From Saccoglossus kowalevskii (lineage: Eukaryota; Hemichordata; Enteropneusta; Harrimaniidae), in contig NW_003126883.1 of assembly GCF_000003605.2 (NCBI RefSeq), positions 245,153-272,238 of the forward strand: a DNA stretch of 27,086 nt. Reading direction: 5' to 3'. The translations under genes and the position numbers were made by a program. A model generated the notes under the pieces. It did not search any database. It worked only from the letters and a program-made list of their open reading frames with translations, and was not told the origin of the DNA. Positions 21,980 to 27,086 of the stretch are shown piece after piece. The stretch's first letter is position 1. Each line of letters opens with the position of its first letter.

Positions 21980-22186
21980 GTTTTGATGGACATGTTTCAT
22001 CAAGATGAGGAGATGTCAGTTTCTTCCCTAATAGAAGATGAACCTGTCAAAACGGGAACTCTGACTTATGATGAAGTAGTAAAAGATATGATTATGGAAG
22101 AGACTCAGTATATCCGTGATCTCAACATGATTATTAAAGTATTCAGGGAACCGTTTGTACAAGAAAAAAGAATGTTTACTGAAGAG
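21980..22186 (+). CDS. SOS: SOS coding exon 5: linker and start of the DH domain
   Basis: 69 codons, phase 0, residues 167-235. It opens VLMDMFHQDEE, passes a variable acidic linker, and enters the DH domain at about TYDEVVKDMIMEETQYIRDL, followed by [11 protein letters not shown]. This is conserved region 1 of the RhoGEF fold, where E-x-x-Y-x-x-x-L (EETQYIRDL) is typical. Vertebrate equivalent: [20 protein letters not shown]. Acceptor TTGTAG, donor GAG/GTAAAT. Confidence 0.97.
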
Positions 22187-22802
22187 GTAAATGTATTTTG
22201 GGATGAGGATCTTACATGTTTTTGTTTTTTATATTTATTTGTATATTTATTTACTTGGCTAACTTCCTTTTTATGATGGAGAAAAAAGATATATATTCTC
22301 GTGCAGACAAAGCATTCAAAAGCCAGATTTCGTGTCATGCAAAATATGTGAAATATTTTCTTGAGATCGAGTACTTTATTGCCGTTAGAGGAATAAGTTG
22401 ACTTAGCATAATGACCTCTTCACATTATGAGATTGATACTGTACGAACCAAGGATGAAACATATTGTAAGTTCCAATAAAAGTAAATACAGCAAATAAAA
22501 AAAAAATATACCAAATATATACAATATAGATTCATGTAAATGTCACATCATGCACATATTTTCGTTATGCTGAAAACACATGAAAATGTGTTTTTATAAT
22601 GTTCATATGAGCTTAAGGCAGAAGTATTTTTGACCCAAACTATTGAAATGAGAATATCCTATACTTTTTCAACTTTTTGTCGTAGGTTTGTTTAAAAGGC
22701 ATTAGAATTGAGACCATTGAAAGAAGAAGAAAAAATTTTTCCAGTTTTAGATTGCTATTCAAGACACCTTATTAAAAATTCTTTAATTAATTTTTTCCCC
22801 AG
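22187..22802. other. SOS intron 5
   Basis: 616 bases. It has a perfect hairpin AAAACACAT-GAAA-ATGTGTTTT at 22573-22594 (9-bp stem, GAAA loop) and an A-run at 22498-22506. No exon; the hairpin is most likely fortuitous. Confidence 0.75.
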
Positions 22803-22946
22803 GATGTTAACGTGCTGTTTTCCAATATTTTGGAGCTTTATGAGTTTTCAATCTCACTGCTGGGATTGTTAGAAGATGCCATTGAAATGACAGATGAAGG
22901 CAACACTAGTCCTGCAATTGGAGAATGTTTTGAAGAGATGGTTGAG
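22803..22946 (+). CDS. SOS: SOS coding exon 6: DH domain
   Basis: 48 codons, phase 0, residues 236-283. Begins DVNVLFSNILELYEFSISLL and contains AIEMTDEG and IGECFEEM, matching vertebrate [28 protein letters not shown] and VGSCFEDL. Second conserved helix of the DH fold. Acceptor CCCCAG, donor GAG/GTGGGT. Confidence 0.97.
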
Positions 22947-23820
22947 GTGGGTACTCAACTTTTAGTGTCAAAATATTCAAAGAACTATTTGACTAGAAAT
23001 TATTGAGTCTGAATGTGAATTGAGCAAAGGGTTGATAAAGTGTGATTTTTCGCTGAAATTATTAAAGTATGCCTGATTTTTACCCAAGACTACAAGAAAT
23101 TACCAAGTGTTATTTGTTGTGGAATGCTTAGGTAGTCATTGAAAAGTATGATTTTTGGCTGAAAACTAGGGAGTCATCTGTAGATCTTCATATGAAAGTG
23201 TGGATGTATATGACATCAGATATTGTATACTCAAGAAACAAGTCTGAGAACAGGGGCTATGGATTGACCTTTTGTGCATCCTCCGTTCATATCCAGCAGT
23301 ATTTTACACAAGTTCAAACTTGACACATATGTCTTACATCATACATCGTATCAGACATATGCATGCATTTGTTTCATGATCCGATTCAAGATGGCCGAAT
23401 AGCAGCCATTTTAAGGCCAAAAAATGTCTCGGACTCACACATTTTTACCTTTCTGGAACCGGATCTTAGTTGTGCACAGGCAGATTCTGTGCAATCCGTA
23501 AACAAGGACTTGAGGATTAACCTCTGTGCGTTTGTCTCTATCTTGAACATGTGAACTCATAAATAATGTAATTTGTTCTCATTCCAAATGGCTGACTCAT
23601 TTCAGTTTTGTTTACTATTTAACTAATAATGACTCTGTCATGTCATGGCTTGTTACAAGATAAGTCATAAAGTAATATCAAAAAGTGTTTTAAACTCATC
23701 ATTTTCTGAGAATTTGTTTCTTTTTACTAAGTAAAAGATATTCACTTATATTACTTCAATATATCTTGAACTTTTCATAGTAAATACTTTAAATACAATA
23801 CATCTTATTTGTTTTTCCAG
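22947..23820. other. SOS intron 6, with a reversed repeat fragment
   Basis: 874 bases. Roughly 23220-23430 carries a diverged copy, in the opposite orientation, of the repeat at 2180-2950. Read on the minus strand it has GCTATTCGGCCATCTTGAA and ATCATGAAACA, as in the unit at about 2339-2380. The rest is unremarkable. Confidence 0.7.
23220..23430 (-). repeat. Diverged reversed copy of the 2180-2950 repeat family
   Basis: The minus strand shares the GGCCATCTTGA core, the adjacent GATCATGAAACA and a following TGTATGATGTA..GTCAAGTTTGAA segment with the first and second units of the intron-12 repeat. It lacks the GGACGGACG tail and hairpin, so it is a fragment. Limits are approximate. Confidence 0.5.
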
Positions 23821-23931
23821 GCGGAAGAATTTGATGTGTACGTGTCTTATGCTGAGAAAATCATGGACAAAAAGCACAAACAGAGATTACTTGAATTATT
23901 GTCCAGACCCCAAGTGGCTCTTTATTTCCAG
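23821..23931 (+). CDS. SOS: SOS coding exon 7: DH domain
   Basis: 37 codons, phase 0, residues 284-320: AEEFDVYVSYAEKIMDKKHK, then QRLLELLSRPQVALYFQ. Vertebrate SOS has AFDPYESYARDIL...LSKPGAALYLQ in this place. Acceptor TTTCCAG, donor CAG/GTACAC. Confidence 0.96.
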
Positions 23932-24346
23932 GTACACCTTCAGTTGGTAGTGATTCTATTTCACAGAGTGTATATTGTACTTTGGACTGTTTGACTGTGG
24001 CTATCATTGAAATCTATTTCCTGGTTCAGATAATGTGACAGGAAATGGGGATTCCCCAAGCTCTGACGTGTTTTCATTTTGTTATTTCTTGGTATGTTAT
24101 TATTATGATTAGTGTTGTCTCTGCTACAGTGGATTAAATATTAAATTTGCTCATAATTTACTATAGTAAAACTATTGAAGCCTTGCCCATTTGTTTTTTG
24201 CATTGTTCTCCCCTTATTGTCTGTATGATGGAATAATACACAGTACTGTCATGCTAGATTTGTATGTCAGAGTCTTACTGTTTTTTTGGCGATATCTCCA
24301 GATATAGTTCAGCTATCACATGGTTTCTTTCTCTGTTTAACTGTAG
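23932..24346. other. SOS intron 7
   Basis: 415 bases; no feature beyond the splice sites is supported. Confidence 0.85.
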
Positions 24347-24445
24347 TCTATGGGTCAAGGGTTCAAAGAAGCTGTACAGTATGTTTTACCCAGATTATTA
24401 TTAGAACCCATCTATCATTGTTTACATTATTTTGAAGTTTTAAAG
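24347..24445 (+). CDS. SOS: SOS coding exon 8: DH domain core
   Basis: 33 codons, phase 0, residues 321-353: [20 protein letters not shown] then [13 protein letters not shown]. Nearly identical to vertebrate [33 protein letters not shown], the most conserved DH helix, which contacts the GTPase switch regions and in SOS is covered by the PH domain. Acceptor CTGTAG, donor AAG/GTAGGT. Confidence 0.98.
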
Positions 24446-24560
24446 GTAGGTGGCCTGTCTTTTATTCATGTTGCCAATATGTCTGATTGATGTTAGTATA
24501 TTACATATTTCCTAGGGTAATTGTATATTTAGCAAACTCCATATTTATTTTGATTTGTAG

Positions 24561-24611
24561 ATTTTAGAGAAGACATCACCGTCCAGTGATGATAAGGACC
24601 GTCTTGCAGAG
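24561..24611 (+). CDS. SOS: SOS coding exon 9: end of DH domain
   Basis: 17 codons, phase 0: ILEKTSPSSDDKDRLAE, matching the vertebrate QLEEKSEDQEDKECLKQ. Small and frame-neutral, so easily missed or skipped. Acceptor TTTGTAG, donor GAG/GTAAAC. Confidence 0.93.
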
Positions 24612-24795
24612 GTAAACAGTCTACCTAAATATTCTTGCTTTAATGTTGTAGTCGAATATGTATCTCCAACCACAATTTGTTATTCAAATTTATCTCATGG
24701 TTAATTTTAATGGCTTGGTTTCTGTAAGAATACGAAAGCAGGTTTTCCTGTAGGAGCGAAATACGAACTATAACATGTATTATTCGTTTTAACAG

Positions 24796-24872
24796 GCATC
24801 TGGTTTGTTACATGGGTTGCAATTGAATCTGGATAGAGTATGTAGTGGATCCTTGCCAAAGAGGAAAGCTGG
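24796..24872 (+). CDS. SOS: SOS coding exon 10: last DH helix
   Basis: 25 codons plus two bases: ASGLLHGLQLNLDRVCSGSL and PKRKA, then a split Gly. It matches vertebrate [24 protein letters not shown]. Acceptor AACAG, donor GG/GTGAGT leaving phase 2. Confidence 0.94.
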
Positions 24873-25160
24873 GTGAGTTTTGAGTCATTCCATGAATAAA
24901 AAGTATTATACAGTAGTGGATAAATAATTAAAATTGCATCTAACAATTAATAATTCATTAATTTGTGCAGTTTATTTGACAATTAATTTTTCCTCATTTG
25001 GGATTCGTAACAAAATTTTTTCATAGTATTTTTTTTAATTTGAATATTGTGATGTCTTCCAATTCTGAAATCTGTGTAAAAGTGTATTCACCTGTGTTTT
25101 TCAATCTCATTGTGGTGTAATTGTTTGAATTGATCAATTGAATGTTATTCATTCCAACAG

Positions 25161-25323
25161 TGAGTCATGGCTTGGCTTCAATCGGAGGTTGATATCACGA
25201 CAGCCTTCTATCAAGAAAATGAATGAGATACAGAAAAGTATAGATGGTTGGGAAGGAAAAAACATTAGTGAAAGCTGCAATGATTTTATAATGGAAGGTG
25301 TACTTGGTAAAACTGGTAGAAGG
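25161..25323 (+). CDS. SOS: SOS coding exon 11: DH-PH linker and start of PH
   Basis: One base plus 54 codons. After the variable [16 protein letters not shown] comes [18 protein letters not shown] and [14 protein letters not shown]. The vertebrate text [18 protein letters not shown] and EFIMEGTL is nearly the same. FIMEG is the first PH strand. Acceptor CAACAG, donor AGG/GTAGGT. Confidence 0.97.
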
Positions 25324-25484
25324 GTAGGTTGCTCACTGATTCAGATAAATTTCTCTTTATCATCAGCAGCCATCGTCAAGTTCATTGCCTGAAACAAATC
25401 TTCCAGTGTGCTGAGTGAATTCCAAATGGAATTTTTATGGAAAGCCTTTCAGTTTCTTAGTGAATTCTTGATTATTTTTCGCAG

Positions 25485-25641
25485 GCATACACGGAGCGAC
25501 ATGTATTTCTATTTGATGGCCTACTTGTGTGTTGTAAGCCTAACTCCAGAAGATCAGTAACAGGCAGCACCCCAGAATATAGATTGAAGGAAAAATTCCT
25601 GATGAGGAAGATAACTATCAATGATAAAGAATTTACAGATG
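25485..25641 (+). CDS. SOS: SOS coding exon 12: PH domain
   Basis: 52 codons plus one base. It begins [20 protein letters not shown] and ends [20 protein letters not shown] then KEFTD. Vertebrate SOS has RHIFLFDGLMICCK and [20 protein letters not shown]. The remaining PH strands and the C-terminal helix must lie beyond the minisatellite intron. If the next intron were retained, translation would stop four codons on (GGT AAG ACA TGA). Acceptor CGCAG, donor GATG/GTAAGA. Confidence 0.97.
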
Positions 25642-25659
25642 GTAAGACATGAGATTTAA

Positions 25660-27086
25660 TATTGTATGGACATGTGATTGTTCAATACTATACACTGTAT
25701 GCACATGTGACTGTTCAATTCTATACATTCCATGGATATGTGACTGTTCAATACCACACATTGCATTGACATGTGACTGTTCATTACTACATATTGCATG
25801 GACATGTGACTGTTCAATACTATACATTGTTATGGACATGTGACTGTTCAATACTATTACATTGTATGGACATGTGACTGTTCAATACTGTACATAGCAT
25901 GGACATGTGACTGTTCAATACTATACATTGTATGGACATGTGACTGTTCAATACTATACATTGTATGGACATGTGACTGTTCAATACTGTACATTGCATG
26001 TACATGTGACTGTTCAGTTCTATACACTGTATGGATATGTGACTGTTCAATACTGTACATTGTATGGACATGTGACTGTTCAATACTTTACATTGTATGC
26101 ACATGTGACTGTTCAATTCTATACATTCCATGGATATGTGACTGTTCAATACCACACATTGCATTGACATGTGACTGTTCATTACTACATATTGCATGGA
26201 CATGTGACTGTTCAATACTATACATTGTATGGACATGTGATTATTCAATACTATACATTGTATGGACATGTGATTGTTCAATTCTATACATTGTATGGAT
26301 ATGTGACTGTTCAATACTATACATTGTATGGACATGTGACTGTTCAATACTGTACATTTTATGGACATGTGACTGTTCAATACTTTACATTGTATGGACA
26401 TGTGACTGTTCAATACTATACATTATATGGACATGTGACTGTTCAATACTATACATTGTATGGACATGTGACTGTTCAATATTATACATTGTATGGACAT
26501 GTGATTATTCAATACTGTACATAGCATGGACATGTGACTGTTCAATACTATACATTGTATGGACATGGGACTGTTCAATACTATACATTGTATGGACATG
26601 TGACTGTTCAATACTTTACATTGCATGAACATGTGACTGTTCAATTCTATACATTATATGGACATGTGACTGTTCAATACTGTACATTGTATGAACATGT
26701 GACTTCAATTCTATACATTGTATGGACATGTGACTGTTCAATACTATACATTGTATGGACATGTGACTGTTCAATACTGTACATTGTATGGGACATGTGA
26801 CTGTTCAATACTTTACATTGCATGAACATGTGACTGTTCAATTCTATACATTGTATGGACATGTGACTGTTCAATACTGTACATTGTATGGACATGTGAC
26901 TGTTCAATACTTTACATTGCATGAACATGTGACTGTTCAATTCTATACATTGTATGGACATGTGACTGTTCAATACTGTACATTGTATGGACATGTGACT
27001 GTTCAATACTTTACATTGCATGAACATGTGACTGTTCAATTCTATACATTGTATGGACATGTGACTGTTCAATACTGTACATTGTA
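25660..27086. repeat. 33-bp minisatellite in the SOS PH-domain intron
   Basis: About 43 tandem copies of a 33-bp unit, roughly TGGACATGTGACTGTTCAAT followed by ACTATACATTGTA, starting about 20 bases inside the intron and still running at the window edge. Because 33 is a multiple of three and the unit lacks stops in four of six frames, it creates long spurious open frames on both strands with 11-residue periods (such as WTCDCSILYIV). Every copy holds CATGTG, an E-box. Higher-order structure is reported under findings. It is intronic: flanking exon 12 has a proper donor and the SOS frame closes at once. Confidence 0.95.

Larger units (their letters stand above)
16800..25641 (+). other. SOS: Son of sevenless (SOS) gene, 5' part, 12 coding exons
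   Basis: Gene-level entry. The 12 exons below join to 1507 coding bases (502 codons plus one base), all GT..AG and in frame. Domains by residue: tandem histone-fold region about 1-185, DH about 195-385, helical linker about 386-430, PH from about 437 and cut by the window. Family knowledge: SOS is the Grb2-bound exchange factor for Ras (REM-CDC25 module) and, through DH-PH, for Rac. The histone fold and PH domain contact membrane lipids and hold the enzyme autoinhibited. Vertebrate SOS1/2 are about 1330 residues, so about 60 percent lies to the right. Spacing of blocks matches vertebrate SOS with only small gaps, and the identification is secure. Confidence 0.97.

Noticed and set aside
22573-22594. 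Functional RNA hairpin with GAAA loop
   Set aside because: Stem is A/T and CA-rich and isolated; likely by chance in 27 kb of AT-rich DNA.
25840-26628. 262-codon open frame (plus) and others on both strands in the repeat array
   Set aside because: All derive from a 33-bp tandem repeat that is open in four of six frames. It lies in an intron with a good donor, and the peptides are pure 11-residue repeats.
25660-27086. Regularly spaced repeats resembling a CRISPR array
   Set aside because: The units are contiguous with no unique spacers, and the DNA is animal.

Overview
This is a piece of animal nuclear DNA. It is AT-rich, with short coding exons bounded by GT..AG introns and dispersed non-coding repeats. 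Two recognisable signalling genes lie head to head. The proteins are close to their vertebrate relatives in domain order. The repeat types (short inverted-repeat elements, tandem ~140 bp repeats ending in a small hairpin, a large intronic minisatellite) suggest a non-vertebrate animal, most likely marine: an invertebrate deuterostome or a lophotrochozoan. I cannot name the species from sequence alone.

Minus strand, 11471 down to 628 and off the left edge: the first 14 coding exons (815 codons) of a PLEKHH1/PLEKHH2/MAX-1 family gene. They encode an N-terminal coiled coil, a long disordered Ser/Pro-rich middle with the conserved KPPTPPHRLPSW motif, the whole first PH domain and most of a second. 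The MyTH4 and FERM domains expected at the C-terminus would lie beyond base 1. All exon junctions keep frame and no coding exon appears to be missing.

Intergenic, 11472-16799: about 5.3 kb with no supported gene. It contains a CpG-containing cluster of palindromes (about 12919-13095), a perfect TCTCGCGAGA element at 13380, an NRF1-like and a CRE-like site close to the downstream gene, paired DR1-like nuclear-receptor sites near the PLEKHH start, and one imperfect inverted-repeat element.

Plus strand, 16800 to the right edge: the first 12 coding exons (502 codons plus one base) of Son of sevenless (SOS), the Ras/Rac guanine-nucleotide exchange factor. They cover the histone-fold region, the DH domain and the first half of the PH domain. 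The REM and CDC25 catalytic modules and the proline-rich tail lie beyond the window. The intron that splits the PH domain holds a 33-bp minisatellite running from about 25660 to the window end; its long open frames are an artefact of the repeat length being a multiple of three.

The two proteins are not known to act in one complex. SOS activates Ras and Rac below receptor tyrosine kinases, and PLEKHH/MAX-1 proteins work at the membrane-cytoskeleton interface. The point of most interest is their linkage: human SOS1 and PLEKHH2 share 2p21-22 and SOS2 and PLEKHH1 share 14q, so this window appears to show the unduplicated ancestral arrangement, here as direct neighbours.
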